A DNA stretch of 64,000 nt from NCBI RefSeq assembly GCF_006636205.1, contig NZ_VIGB01000001.1, forward strand, positions 62,001 to 126,000, written 5' to 3'. The notes under the pieces are model-generated. The model saw only the letters and a program-made list of their open reading frames with translations. It was not told the DNA's origin and searched no databases. Positions 1 to 7,786 of this stretch are shown in pieces; within the stretch, counting starts at the first letter, position 1, and each line of letters begins with the position of its first letter. Made by a program: the position numbers and the translations under genes. This stretch comes from Kitasatospora acidiphila (GTDB lineage: Bacteria; Actinomycetota; Actinomycetes; Streptomycetales; Streptomycetaceae).

Positions 1-119
1 TCGCCACCGCCGCGCACCTCGGCCGCACCACGGCGACCTACGAGATCGTCGTCACCGACGAGACCGCCCGACGGGTGTGCACCGCCCGCCTCACCTGCCT
101 CCTGCGCACCGCCGACTGA
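1..119 (+). CDS. PaaI-like hotdog thioesterase, C-terminal end (partial)
   Basis: The reading frame that starts at base 3 is open from the window edge to a TGA at 117-119 and gives about 38 residues. The stretch HLGRTTATYEIVVTD, followed by a Cys-Thr-Ala-Arg strand, matches the last two beta strands of PaaI/YbgC-type hotdog acyl-CoA thioesterases, where the residues before TTATYEI line the CoA pocket. The start and catalytic region lie outside the window, so the substrate cannot be judged. The frame is followed at once by a hairpin terminator. Confidence 0.6.
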   Translation, partial: ATAAHLGRTTATYEIVVTDETARRVCTARLTCLLRTAD

Positions 120-128
120 ACGGCTGAC

Positions 129-155
129 CGGGGCCACCCAGAGAAGGTGGCCCTG
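129..155. terminator. hairpin terminator after thioesterase
   Basis: GGGCCACC (131-138) and GGTGGCCC (146-153) form an 8-bp stem with a 7-nt loop, 11 bases after the stop codon. There is no U-tract, as is usual in high-GC actinomycetes. Confidence 0.55.
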
Positions 156-256
156 GTCGACCGTGTGTCCCACCGGTCCCCGCAACGCGGATCGCCGCCC
201 AGTGCAGGCAGCGGGCGGCGATCCGGGTCAGCAGGGGAAACCGACGGCAGCGTGGG

Positions 257-500
257 TCACTTGACGATCGGCTGGCTCATCTCGCAGCCGCCCTGGCCGT
301 TGTTGGCGTCGTTGGACCAGGTGGACTGCATCGCGAACGACCCGGTGGAGAAGTTGACGTTGGTGGCGGCGCCCGGGCCGGTGTTCTTCCAGGCGCACTT
401 GTCGCCGTTCTCCCAGCCGGCGCTGTCGCTCCAACCACCCATCGGGTTCTGGTCGGTGATGGTCTCGGCGGACGGGTTGTCTACCCAGCTGCCGGCCAGC
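257..500 (-). pseudogene. C-terminal remnant of a secreted EXORDIUM/PHI-1-like protein
   Basis: On the minus strand a frame ending at 257 reads AETITDQNPMGGW, then a GDKCAW motif and a C-terminal QSTWSNDANNGQGGC segment. These are the last blocks of a family of secreted actinobacterial proteins that normally carry a HEYAETITD-type zinc-peptidase-like motif. Here the His-Glu is missing (the residues before AET are Asn-Pro-Ser), no signal peptide or N-terminal half is present, and the frame upstream of about 500 has no family similarity that I can see. I read it as the decayed 3' end of a once larger gene; family assignment is from memory of the motif. Confidence 0.5.
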
Positions 501-616
501 GCGCCACCTCCGGGTAGCCCACGTGCGCGGCGTCCTCCGGGCGCAGTCGGTCAACTCGGCTCCCGGCGGGGACGCCGTGCGGCGTGAAAACGACTGGTGC
601 TCGGGCCGACCTGTTG

Positions 617-1486
617 TCACGCGCCCGAGCTGATCCATGTCCAGGCGAGTTCCTTGACCCACGTGGCGGCCTCGTCGGCCCTGGCCGGGGGTGCACCGAC
701 GACGACGAGTTCGGTGACGCCTGCTGCGGCAAGCTCGGGCAGGTGCTCCGGGGTGCCGTCGCTCGGGGCGACGGCGACCGTGAGCTCCTCGAGATCGCGA
801 CCGTGCCGGGCGCACTCCTGCGCGAGAACGGCGATGTGTGCCGGGATGTCGGCCACGGACACGTTGAAGCCGTACCAACCGTCGGCGAGCGTGACCGCGC
901 GCCGCAGTGCGGTGTCGCTGTTGCCGCCGATCACGACCGGAAGCCGGCCGTCGCGCAGCGGCTTGGGGTTGACCCGGATCGCGTCGAACCGGGTGAACTC
1001 TCCGGTGTAGGAGGCGGGGTCCTGGGTCCAGAGGGTGCCCATGGCGGCGAGGTACTCGTCGGTGCGGCGCCCGCGTCCCGTGAAGGGGACTCCGAGAGCG
1101 GCGAACTCCTCGGCCGACCAGCCGACGCCTACACCGAGGCTGAACCGTCCGGCGGACAGTACATCAAGTGTGGCGGCCTGTTTGGCGACCAGGACCGGGT
1201 TGTGCTCGGGCAGCAGGAGTACCCCGGTGGCGAGTTCGATCCTGTTGGTGACCGCTGCCGCGAAGCTCAGGGCGAGCAGTGGGTCCAGCCAGTCCGCGTC
1301 CGCGGGTACGGCGATCCGGCCGTCCGCGGAGTAGGGGTAGCGGGAGGCGGGCTTGTCCACGAGCACCACGTGCTCGCCGCACCACAGCCTCGCGAAGCCG
1401 TACGCCTCCGCGGCCGTGGCCACGGCCCGGATCACCTCGGGACGGGCACCGTCACCGATACCGAGCGCGTGCAGCCCTACCCGCAT
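617..1486 (-). CDS. LLM class F420-dependent oxidoreductase
   Basis: A 289-residue luciferase-like monooxygenase fold enzyme of the TIGR03619 type. It opens with MRVGLHALGIG, has the E-Y/A-F-R-L-W-C-G-E-H block where the substrate and flavin face meet, the long P-A-D-A-D-W-LDP-L-L-A-L loop, and RIELATGVLLLPEHNP followed by AKQAATLDVLSAGR and a glycine-rich LGVGVGW turn, all hallmarks of F420-dependent LLM proteins. These reduce or oxidise small organic substrates with F420H2 in the cytosol; the substrate is unknown. The ATG at 1486 is chosen over an upstream in-frame start because an AGGAGGTGC ribosome binding site precedes it by about 7 bases. Confidence 0.88.
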   Translation of the reverse strand: MRVGLHALGIGDGARPEVIRAVATAAEAYGFARLWCGEHVVLVDKPASRYPYSADGRIAVPADADWLDPLLALSFAAAVTNRIELATGVLLLPEHNPVLVAKQAATLDVLSAGRFSLGVGVGWSAEEFAALGVPFTGRGRRTDEYLAAMGTLWTQDPASYTGEFTRFDAIRVNPKPLRDGRLPVVIGGNSDTALRRAVTLADGWYGFNVSVADIPAHIAVLAQECARHGRDLEELTVAVAPSDGTPEHLPELAAAGVTELVVVGAPPARADEAATWVKELAWTWISSGA

Positions 1487-1746
1487 CCAGCGCACCTCCT
1501 GCCCCACCCTAGCCACAGGGACGCGGACACGAGCGACGCGGCACGCCGTCTGCCGAGAGCCGAGGCGCCGCCGGCGAACGAGCCGCCGGCCCGCTGGGCT
1601 GCCTACCCCCGGGCGGGGGCGCCGTGCGGTGTGAAGCCATGTGGGGCTGGTGCCCGCCCGGTCGACTCCGCTTGCCTCTTGGGATCCTGAGCGCCCGGAC
1701 CGGGTGACGCGGAAGCCGGCAGGACGGCCAGGGACCGCCGCGCACG

Positions 1747-1837
1747 GGCTCAGCGGCCGAGCGCGCAGGCGCAGCGCCCAGCGGTCGACTGCGCGGGCTC
1801 AGCGGTCGACGCCGCGGGCTCAGCGGTCGAGTGCGCG
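1747..1837. repeat. 21-bp tandem repeat over the 3' end of the SnoaL gene
   Basis: Four near-identical 21-bp units begin at 1747, 1775, 1796 and 1817, with a 7-bp insert between the first two. The unit at 1817 spans the stop codon of the neighbouring SnoaL-fold gene; read on the minus strand each unit repeats the final codons Ala-Arg-x-x-Asp-Arg plus a stop or Trp. The gene end appears to have been copied downstream. Confidence 0.75.
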
Positions 1838-2206
1838 GGCGATGGGGAGCGTGTCGGAGGTCTGCCGCAGCTGGCTGATCTTCCCGGCCCGCACGGTGAA
1901 GACGTGCGCGAAGCGCGAACTCACCGCCTTGCCACCGGTAGTGGTCCCGAGGTAGCGGCCGAGGACGATGACGTGGTCGCCGTCCTCGAAGAACGCGTCC
2001 CCGACGCAGCGGAACTCCTCGAAGTCGGCGAGGAACGGGAAGAAGTCGCCGATGATGCGGTCAAGGCCTTGGTGCACACCGCCGTTGGGGAAGCCCTCGG
2101 CGATGTCCCAGCGCGCGTCCTCGGCGACCACGGACCTGATGACGTCCAAGTCGCCCTTGGCGCCGTAGAAGCGGCGGACGACGTCGATCTGTGCGGAGTC
2201 GTACAC
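1820..2206 (-). CDS. SnoaL-like / NTF2-fold protein
   Basis: A 128-residue protein with the SnoaL plan: an N-terminal helix (VVRRFYGAKGDLDVIRSVV), D-ARWDIAEGFPNGGVHQG, then the curved sheet ending FAHVFTVRAGKISQLRQ-TSD. Family members are small cyclases, isomerases, dehydratases or uncharacterised ligand-binding proteins. GTG at 2206 is preferred because GAGAGGGGAC lies just upstream; a longer start would add an unstructured non-conserved stretch. No pathway context is visible. The 3' end is duplicated in tandem (1747-1837). Confidence 0.75.
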   Translation of the reverse strand: MYDSAQIDVVRRFYGAKGDLDVIRSVVAEDARWDIAEGFPNGGVHQGLDRIIGDFFPFLADFEEFRCVGDAFFEDGDHVIVLGRYLGTTTGGKAVSSRFAHVFTVRAGKISQLRQTSDTLPIARALDR

Positions 2207-2439
2207 GGTGTCCCCTCTCGACCGGTTGCCTGGACCAGCAGGCTGTACGACCAGCTGGCTGCAGGACCAGCGGGCCGCACGATCACGATACTCAACTCCG
2301 GATTGCCGAAGCCCGTTTTCGCGATGGGCGCCGCCGTGGCCGGCCGCCACTGCGTGGATCGAGGGGGTGTCCGGACCGCCGGAGCGCCCCCGCGCCGGTG
2401 GGCCGGGCGCGGGGGCGCGGCGTGTCCGTCAGGCGCGGA

Positions 2440-3084
2440 TCAGGAGGTGATGCTCGTGGTGCTGAGCACCGGGCTCGGGGACGGGTAGCAGGCGGTGGGG
2501 ACCGACACGGTGAAGAAGAGCTCCGGCACAGTGGCGGTGAAGGTGAGGCCGGGGCTGGAGTAGCTGCTGCCGGCGAGATGGGTGCTGACGGTGCCGCCGG
2601 CCGCGCCGGCGGTCAGCTTGAGGGTGATGGTGGGCAGGGTGAACGCGCTGCCGCCGGCGATCGGCCCGGGCACCTTGAGGCTGATGGTGCCGCCGCTGAC
2701 GCTGGTGCTCGGCGCGCCGGAGCCCAGGCCGGAGCCGCCGGACAGGCTCACGCCGCTGAGCGAGGCGTTGGCGGGAACGGGCATCGACAGCGTGATTCCA
2801 CTGATCGAGTTGATGGTGTTGCCGTTCACCGAGGACGGCACGGTCAGGGCGCCGGGGGCGATGGTGACGCTGAAGGCCTGGCCGGTCGTCACGGTGGCGG
2901 GTGCGGTGGCATTGGCGCTGGCGCTCAGGGCGAACGTCTGCGCCGAGCCGATCGGCGGGGTCGCCTGGCACTGGAAGGGCAGTGCGCTGGTTTGCGCGGT
3001 GGCCGGGGCCGCCGCCAGGCCGCCCAGGGCGACGGCGGCGGCGAGCAGGAGCGGGGCTCGCAGTGCGACGGGCAGTGCTCTCAT
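2440..3084 (-). CDS. secreted beta-sandwich protein of unknown function
   Basis: 214 residues with a clear Sec signal peptide (MRALPVALRAPLLLAAAVAL, cleavage near Ala-Thr-Ala at about 30). The mature part is rich in Ser, Thr, Gly and Val with alternating hydrophobic strands and only two Cys, near residues 39 and 200, which could form one disulphide. Proteins like this are common in Streptomyces and are often labelled cyclase or xylosidase without evidence. It is probably extracellular or wall-associated. ATG at 3084 has a GGAGGTACC ribosome binding site. Confidence 0.7.
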   Translation of the reverse strand: MRALPVALRAPLLLAAAVALGGLAAAPATAQTSALPFQCQATPPIGSAQTFALSASANATAPATVTTGQAFSVTIAPGALTVPSSVNGNTINSISGITLSMPVPANASLSGVSLSGGSGLGSGAPSTSVSGGTISLKVPGPIAGGSAFTLPTITLKLTAGAAGGTVSTHLAGSSYSSPGLTFTATVPELFFTVSVPTACYPSPSPVLSTTSITS

Positions 3085-3756
3085 CTGGTACCTCCGGGAA
3101 CCCCGGCGCCGGCCGGGGTTGGCAGGGCCGTCCGGCGCTCCGGGCGGCGGGACGATGCGTCACCCCGGCGGATGCGCCGGTGGGGCGGCTCATCCGTTGG
3201 TCGGCCGGTGGACCCGGCGCGGTCGGGCTCGCACATGGCCGGGGCCGAGGGCGTGCCGCGGTCCCGTACGGGGTGGGGGAAGGTGCTGAGTGACCGTCAG
3301 GATGAGCCTGCCGGTGCGGGGTTCTGGTGCACGGGGAGCCGGTCGGGCCGGTGCGGGTGCAGCGGAGTCCTCGCCATCCAGCGGACGCTCCTGATGGAAA
3401 CATGTCACCACATCCACCGGTTGCTGTACAGCAGGCGTGCGATGACCGTTTGCCTGACCAACGGCCCGGCCCCCGCAGCTCGCTGGGACCGCCCCACCGG
3501 CGCGGCAGCGGAATCTGTTGCGTGGACGACCCATCGGGCCTACGGTCAAATGTGTCGTACGAGCGGCCGATGGTGCGGTGACACCTCGTGAGCCGCCGAC
3601 AGTGACGCGGCCCCGGCCGGCCCGCTGATCCTTCAGGCCATCCTCTTGATGCACCTTCCGGTCCAGCCGTCTCCAGAAGGGAAATCAGCCCGGCCTACGA
3701 CCGTCGGACCGGAACGCTCTCGGGATTCACACCGGGTGGCGACGCTGCGTCGCCCC
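3085..3756. other. 672-bp intergenic region upstream of the biosynthetic operon
   Basis: No convincing gene is present. It separates the divergent secreted-protein gene from the six-gene operon. It holds a 10-bp palindrome GCTGTACAGC at 3423-3432 and a possible vegetative promoter at 3518-3546. Confidence 0.5.
3518..3546 (+). promoter_or_regulatory. possible promoter of the Dap-type operon
   Basis: TTGCGT (3518-3523) and TACGGT (3541-3546) are separated by 17 bases, a plausible HrdB-type promoter about 210 bp upstream of the first operon gene. Based on sequence pattern only. Confidence 0.3.
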
Positions 3757-4623
3757 ATGGAAGAGATGCGGTTCCTGATGCAACCTCTCCTTGAGGACCG
3801 CGGGACCGTTGCCGCACAGCGCCAACAGTTCACGCAGTCCGGCTACCTCGTCATCCCCGGCCTGGTGCCGCCTCCCCTGGTCGAGCGGCTCACGGCCGAA
3901 GTCGACCACTGGGTGGACGACGGCCTCCGGGCCCGTTCCATCGCCTGCTGCACCGATCCGGCCCGCCAGGGTCCGCCGCCGGTGATGGAGTTGGAGCTGC
4001 CGGCGCACGGCGAACTCCTGACCCACCAGCCGCTGCTGGAGCTGACCGCCGAGTTGCTGGGTGCCCCGTTCGTCTTCCACCATCTGCACAGTGACCGGCA
4101 CAGCGCCCGGTTGCCCGGCAAGCCATGGCATCACGACCGTGAGCCGAACACCCGCGGGGACCTGTCGCTGACGATGGTGCACGCGCTGCACTACCTGGGC
4201 GGTCTCGACGACACGATGGACAGTCTGGTCGTGCTGCCCGGCTCCCAGCGCGAGGCGGCCGAGAAGTCCGTGCGCGCCCGGCTGGACACGGCCGAACTCC
4301 CGGGCGAGGTCATCGTCGGCCGGCTGCCGGCCGGATCGACCGTGCTCATCAACTCCGCTCTGTTCCATGCCCGCAGGCCTCGCAGGCCCCGCAGGCCCGC
4401 CGCGACCGGCGCGGGGAAGCCGCGCTACTTCGTCGACGCCTCCTACTGCCAGACCGGGGCGCAGTGGTGGCCCGTGAAGCCGTACTGGCGCCACATGCTG
4501 ACCAGGGCACGGGAGTTGGGGCTTGACGGCGGCCGGTGGCCGGAGCTGTTCGCGGAGCGGCACTTCACCGAGTACGCCGATCTCCGCTCGCCCGGGGAGG
4601 ACTTGAGGAGGCTGGCGGCATGA
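3757..4623 (+). CDS. phytanoyl-CoA dioxygenase (PhyH) family Fe(II)/2OG oxygenase
   Basis: About 288 residues from the ATG at 3757. The N-terminal segment QRQQFTQSGYLVIPGLVPP is the usual PhyH opening. The metal triad is visible as H125-H126-D127 (HxD in KPWHHDRE) and a distal H204 in INSALFHARR, with the 2-oxoglutarate-binding Arg expected a few residues later. PhyH enzymes hydroxylate or desaturate small molecules in many natural product pathways. The start is uncertain: ATGs at 3766 and 3778 and a longer frame are possible. It is the first gene of a six-gene operon and overlaps the next by ATGA. The Arg/Pro-rich RRPRRPRRP stretch after the distal His looks like local expansion. Confidence 0.82.
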   Translation: MEEMRFLMQPLLEDRGTVAAQRQQFTQSGYLVIPGLVPPPLVERLTAEVDHWVDDGLRARSIACCTDPARQGPPPVMELELPAHGELLTHQPLLELTAELLGAPFVFHHLHSDRHSARLPGKPWHHDREPNTRGDLSLTMVHALHYLGGLDDTMDSLVVLPGSQREAAEKSVRARLDTAELPGEVIVGRLPAGSTVLINSALFHARRPRRPRRPAATGAGKPRYFVDASYCQTGAQWWPVKPYWRHMLTRARELGLDGGRWPELFAERHFTEYADLRSPGEDLRRLAA

Positions 4624-5195
4624 GGATCCTCGCACCAGTGGCGTTCGACCGGGTGCGGCTCGCGTATCTGCGCGACCATCCCGCCGAGCGGGCGCACCCC
4701 GGGAACAGCAACCGTGACGGGGTGGAGAACCTGTGGCGGGCCGAACAGTCGCTCGGCTGCTGGCATGCCGTGCTGCTGTCCAGGGCGGAGGTGCTCGGTG
4801 TGGTGCTCCCGTGGCACACCGGCGAGGGCGGCGGATACGAGCTGGTACCGCGTTCGGGCCTGACGGTGGCCCAGACGGCGGCGAAGTTGCGGGCGCGGCC
4901 GACGGCCATCGCCGCGGCGAATCCGGTGTGCACGGCCAAGCTGGCGTTCCTGGCGGACTCGCCGCTCACGCCGGTCTATCTGAGCACCCGGGCGGTGCCG
5001 CACTGCGACTACGCGAGTGTCCGTCCGCATGGCGCGCTGGTCCATGTGGACGGCCTGCACCGCATGCTGGCCTGGGAGTTGGCGGGTCGCCTGCCGGAGC
5101 ACGAGAGGGTGGAGGCGTTCATCGCCGGTGACCTCGGCAGCCTCCCGCGCTCACCCGACGAAGGAGGGCTGAGGGCATGTTCGATGACACGGTGA
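4620..5195 (+). CDS. DUF6309-like protein
   Basis: 191 residues, no membrane segment or signal. Notable blocks are DHPAERAHPGNSNRDG near the start, SLGCWHAVLLSR, VLPWHTGEGG, and near the end the block GALVHVDGLHRMLAWELAG. I recall this pattern as the uncharacterised DUF6309 family. Conserved His, Asp and Cys suggest an enzyme or metal/ligand-binding protein but no known catalytic motif is evident. It overlaps the PhyH gene (ATGA) and runs 19 bases into the next oxygenase gene, so it is translationally coupled on both sides and very likely acts in the same pathway. Function unknown. Confidence 0.75.
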   Translation: MRILAPVAFDRVRLAYLRDHPAERAHPGNSNRDGVENLWRAEQSLGCWHAVLLSRAEVLGVVLPWHTGEGGGYELVPRSGLTVAQTAAKLRARPTAIAAANPVCTAKLAFLADSPLTPVYLSTRAVPHCDYASVRPHGALVHVDGLHRMLAWELAGRLPEHERVEAFIAGDLGSLPRSPDEGGLRACSMTR

Positions 5196-6028
5196 CCGAT
5201 GTCGGCTGGGACGCCGCCGCCCTGAACTCCAGACGGGACCTGTGGCTCCGCGAACTGACCGATGAAGAGCGGCAGTTGCTGTGGTCCGACGCACTGGCCG
5301 GGCAGTGGACCGATGCCGACCGGGTGCGGAAGGCGCTGCACGCCTTCGTGCTGGACAGCAGCCGGACCGTCGGCTTCGCGCACGTCCGCAATCTGGCCGA
5401 CCCCGCCGGGCTCGGCGACGAGGCCGTCACCGCGGGCCTGTCGTTCCTCCTCCGGGACTGGGGCGTGATCGTTCCGCAGAACTCGCGGGGCGAGTTGGCC
5501 CAGGTGCTGCACGACCGCGACGGCGACGGCGCCACCGAGCTCGGCTTCCACTGCGATGCCTGCGACCTGCTGGTGCTGCTGTGCCTGCGGCCCGCCGCGC
5601 GCGGCGGCGGCAGCACCAAGCTGGCCAGCGCCCGGCAGGTGTACGACGTGATCGAGCGCGAGCGGCCGGCCGCGATCGCCCCGCTGCGCGAGCCCTGGCT
5701 GTTCGACCGGAGCGACCGCGGCGGACGGATCGACGTCACGCCGATCTTCTTCACCCAGCCGGACGGGCTGCTCGGCTGCCACTACCAGCCCCGCACAGTG
5801 CGGGCGAGCGCCGAACGGCTGAGCGCGCCGCAGCGGGAGGCACTCGACCTGCTCGACGAGGTGCTCCACCGCCCGGAGACCGCCTTCGGGCTGCGGCTGG
5901 CCGCCGGCGAGCTGCTGGTCATCCGCAACAGCCGTGCGCTGCACGGGCGTTCGCCGTTCACCGACGAGCCCGGGGCGCGCTCACGCCGGATGCTGCGCAT
6001 CTGGCTCAGCGAGCGGGAGGCATCGTGA
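5177..6028 (+). CDS. TauD/TfdA-like Fe(II)/2OG oxygenase
   Basis: 283 residues. The HxD metal motif is H125-C-D127 in LGFHCDACD, the distal His is H256 in NSRALHGRSPF, and the basic patch SRRMLRIWL supplies the Arg that holds 2-oxoglutarate. The core resembles TauD/clavaminate-synthase-like proteins that act on amino acids. AGGAGGG ten bases before ATG 5177 sets the start. It overlaps the DUF6309-like gene upstream and the SDR gene downstream (GTGA). Its neighbours suggest hydroxylation or oxidation of a diaminopropionate-derived amino acid or precursor; that is inference. Confidence 0.83.
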   Translation: MFDDTVTDVGWDAAALNSRRDLWLRELTDEERQLLWSDALAGQWTDADRVRKALHAFVLDSSRTVGFAHVRNLADPAGLGDEAVTAGLSFLLRDWGVIVPQNSRGELAQVLHDRDGDGATELGFHCDACDLLVLLCLRPAARGGGSTKLASARQVYDVIERERPAAIAPLREPWLFDRSDRGGRIDVTPIFFTQPDGLLGCHYQPRTVRASAERLSAPQREALDLLDEVLHRPETAFGLRLAAGELLVIRNSRALHGRSPFTDEPGARSRRMLRIWLSEREAS

Positions 6029-6786
6029 GCACACCGACCCACGAGCGGATCGCCCTGGTCACCGGCGCCGGTAGCGGCATCGGCCGAGCGAGCACCCTGG
6101 CCCTGCTGGCGCACGGCTGGTCGGTGGTGCTGGTCGGCCGGCGCAAGGCGGCGCTGGAGGAGACCGCGGAACTCTCCGCCGCCCCGCCGGCGCGGATCCT
6201 CATCGTGCCGACCGACATCAGGAACCCCGACGAGGTCGACACCCTCTTCGACGCCGTGCGGCACCACTTCGGGCGGCTGGACCTGCTGTTCAACAACGCC
6301 GGGGCACCGACCCCCCGCCACCCCGTCCCGGACGTCTCGCTCGACGACTGGAGCCTGGTGATGGAGACCGTCGCCACCGGCACCTTCCTGTGCGCCCGAG
6401 CGGCGTTCCGGCTGATGCGGCATCAGCGGCCGGGCGGCGGCCGCATCATCAACAACGGTGCCCCGTCCGCCTACACGCCGCGCCCGAACTCGGCCGTCTA
6501 CACCGCGGCCAAGCACGCCGTCCTCGGCCTGACCCGCGCCATCTCGCTGGACGGCCGCCCCCATGGCATCACCTGCGGCCAGATCGACGTGGGCAATGTC
6601 GAGCCGCCCGACGGCCGACCCCAGCCCCCGGCCCTCCAGGCCGACGGCACGCTGGCCGCGGAGGACACCATCCCGGTCGAGCGGTTCACCGAGGCGCTGC
6701 TGCTGATGGCCTCGATGCCGCCCGACACCACCGTGCAGTTCCTCACCGTGCTCCCCGCCGGCATGCCCTTCATCGGCAGGGGCTGA
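6025..6786 (+). CDS. SDR family oxidoreductase
   Basis: 253 residues from GTG 6025 (ribosome binding site GGGAGG). The cofactor motif GAGSGIG is at 13-19, NNAG at about 90, and YxxxK at Y158/K162. In classical SDRs a catalytic Ser lies 13 residues before the Tyr; here that position is Ala145 and the nearest Ser is 147, two residues later. Relatives with the NNGSISAH-type strand keep the Ser. The enzyme may use S147, work poorly as a dehydrogenase, or have a changed role. It is coupled to the TauD gene (GTGA) and lies 31 bp before the SbnA-like gene. Confidence 0.87.
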   Translation: MSTPTHERIALVTGAGSGIGRASTLALLAHGWSVVLVGRRKAALEETAELSAAPPARILIVPTDIRNPDEVDTLFDAVRHHFGRLDLLFNNAGAPTPRHPVPDVSLDDWSLVMETVATGTFLCARAAFRLMRHQRPGGGRIINNGAPSAYTPRPNSAVYTAAKHAVLGLTRAISLDGRPHGITCGQIDVGNVEPPDGRPQPPALQADGTLAAEDTIPVERFTEALLLMASMPPDTTVQFLTVLPAGMPFIGRG

Positions 6787-6817
6787 CCTCAGCGGCCGAG
6801 AGAGAGGCGAGCGAACC

Positions 6818-7786
6818 ATGACGATCATCCACACGGCGGATGAACTGCTCGACAGCGACATCTGCCTCGACCTCAGGAGCACGCTCGGCATTCCGCTCCA
6901 CCTCAAGTGCGAGGGCTTCAACTTCGCCGGCTCCGTCAAGATCAGGGCAGCGGTGTCCATGATCGCGGCCGGCCTCCAACAGGGCCTGATCACTGCGGAC
7001 TCCACCCTCGTCGAATCCTCCTCCGGCAATCTGGGCGTGGCGCTGAGCGTGGTCGCGGCGGCGAAGTCACTGCGCTTCGTCTGCGTGACCGATCCCAAGT
7101 GCAATCCGGCGACCGTCAAGCTGATGCGCGCGCTGGGCGCCCGGGTCGTGGTGGCCGACACCCCGGACGGCAGCGGCAGTTACCTCGCGGCCCGCAAGGC
7201 GCTGGTGCGGGAGCTGTGTCTGCGCCACCCGGGATACGTCTGGCTCAACCAGTACCAGAACCCGGCCAACTGGCTGGCCCACTACGAGACCACCGCGCCG
7301 CTGATCGCCAAGCAGTTCCCCGCACTTGACGCGCTCTTCGTCGGCACGGGCACCGGCGGCACCCTCACCGGCTGCTCCCGGTACTTCCGGGAGAACCGGG
7401 CGGACGTGCGGGTCATCGCCGTGGACAGCGTCGGTTCGGTGAACTTCGGCATGCCCGTGGGCCCGCGCCACCTCCCGGGCGTCGGTGCCAGCGAACGCAT
7501 GCCGCTGCTCGACGCGGCCCGGGTGCACGACCTGGTGCAGGTGCCGGAGGAGGACACGGTGCGGATGTGCCGGCGGCTGGCCCGGCGGGGATTCCTGCTC
7601 GGCGGCTCCACCGGAACGGTGGTCAGCGGCGCCGCCCGCTGGCTGGCGGACCACGACCCGGCGGGCGACCTCACCGCCGTGGCCGTCTCCGCCGACAACG
7701 GCGAACGCTACATCGACACGGTGTACGACGACTCGTGGGTCCACCGCACCTACGGCGCGGTGCTCGACTACCTCGAGGAGTCATGA
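6818..7786 (+). CDS. sbnA: SbnA-like PLP-dependent cysteine synthase family enzyme
   Basis: 322 residues of beta-family PLP fold: the Schiff-base Lys is K41 in FAGSVKIRAA, the substrate loop is SSSGNLGVALS, and the phosphate loop is GTGTGGT. This arrangement and length match SbnA-type N-(2-amino-2-carboxyethyl)-L-glutamate synthases, which join O-phospho-L-serine and L-glutamate on the way to L-2,3-diaminopropionate. The presence of an SbnB-like partner immediately downstream (ATGA overlap) supports this over plain cysteine synthase. GAGAGGCGAG precedes the ATG. Substrate identity is inferred from the pair, not shown. Confidence 0.87.
   Translation: MTIIHTADELLDSDICLDLRSTLGIPLHLKCEGFNFAGSVKIRAAVSMIAAGLQQGLITADSTLVESSSGNLGVALSVVAAAKSLRFVCVTDPKCNPATVKLMRALGARVVVADTPDGSGSYLAARKALVRELCLRHPGYVWLNQYQNPANWLAHYETTAPLIAKQFPALDALFVGTGTGGTLTGCSRYFRENRADVRVIAVDSVGSVNFGMPVGPRHLPGVGASERMPLLDAARVHDLVQVPEEDTVRMCRRLARRGFLLGGSTGTVVSGAARWLADHDPAGDLTAVAVSADNGERYIDTVYDDSWVHRTYGAVLDYLEES

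Noticed and set aside
481..615. Possible second gene fragment on the minus strand reading RPEDAAHVGYPEVARW
   Set aside because: Too short and no family match; may be chance or leftover sequence.
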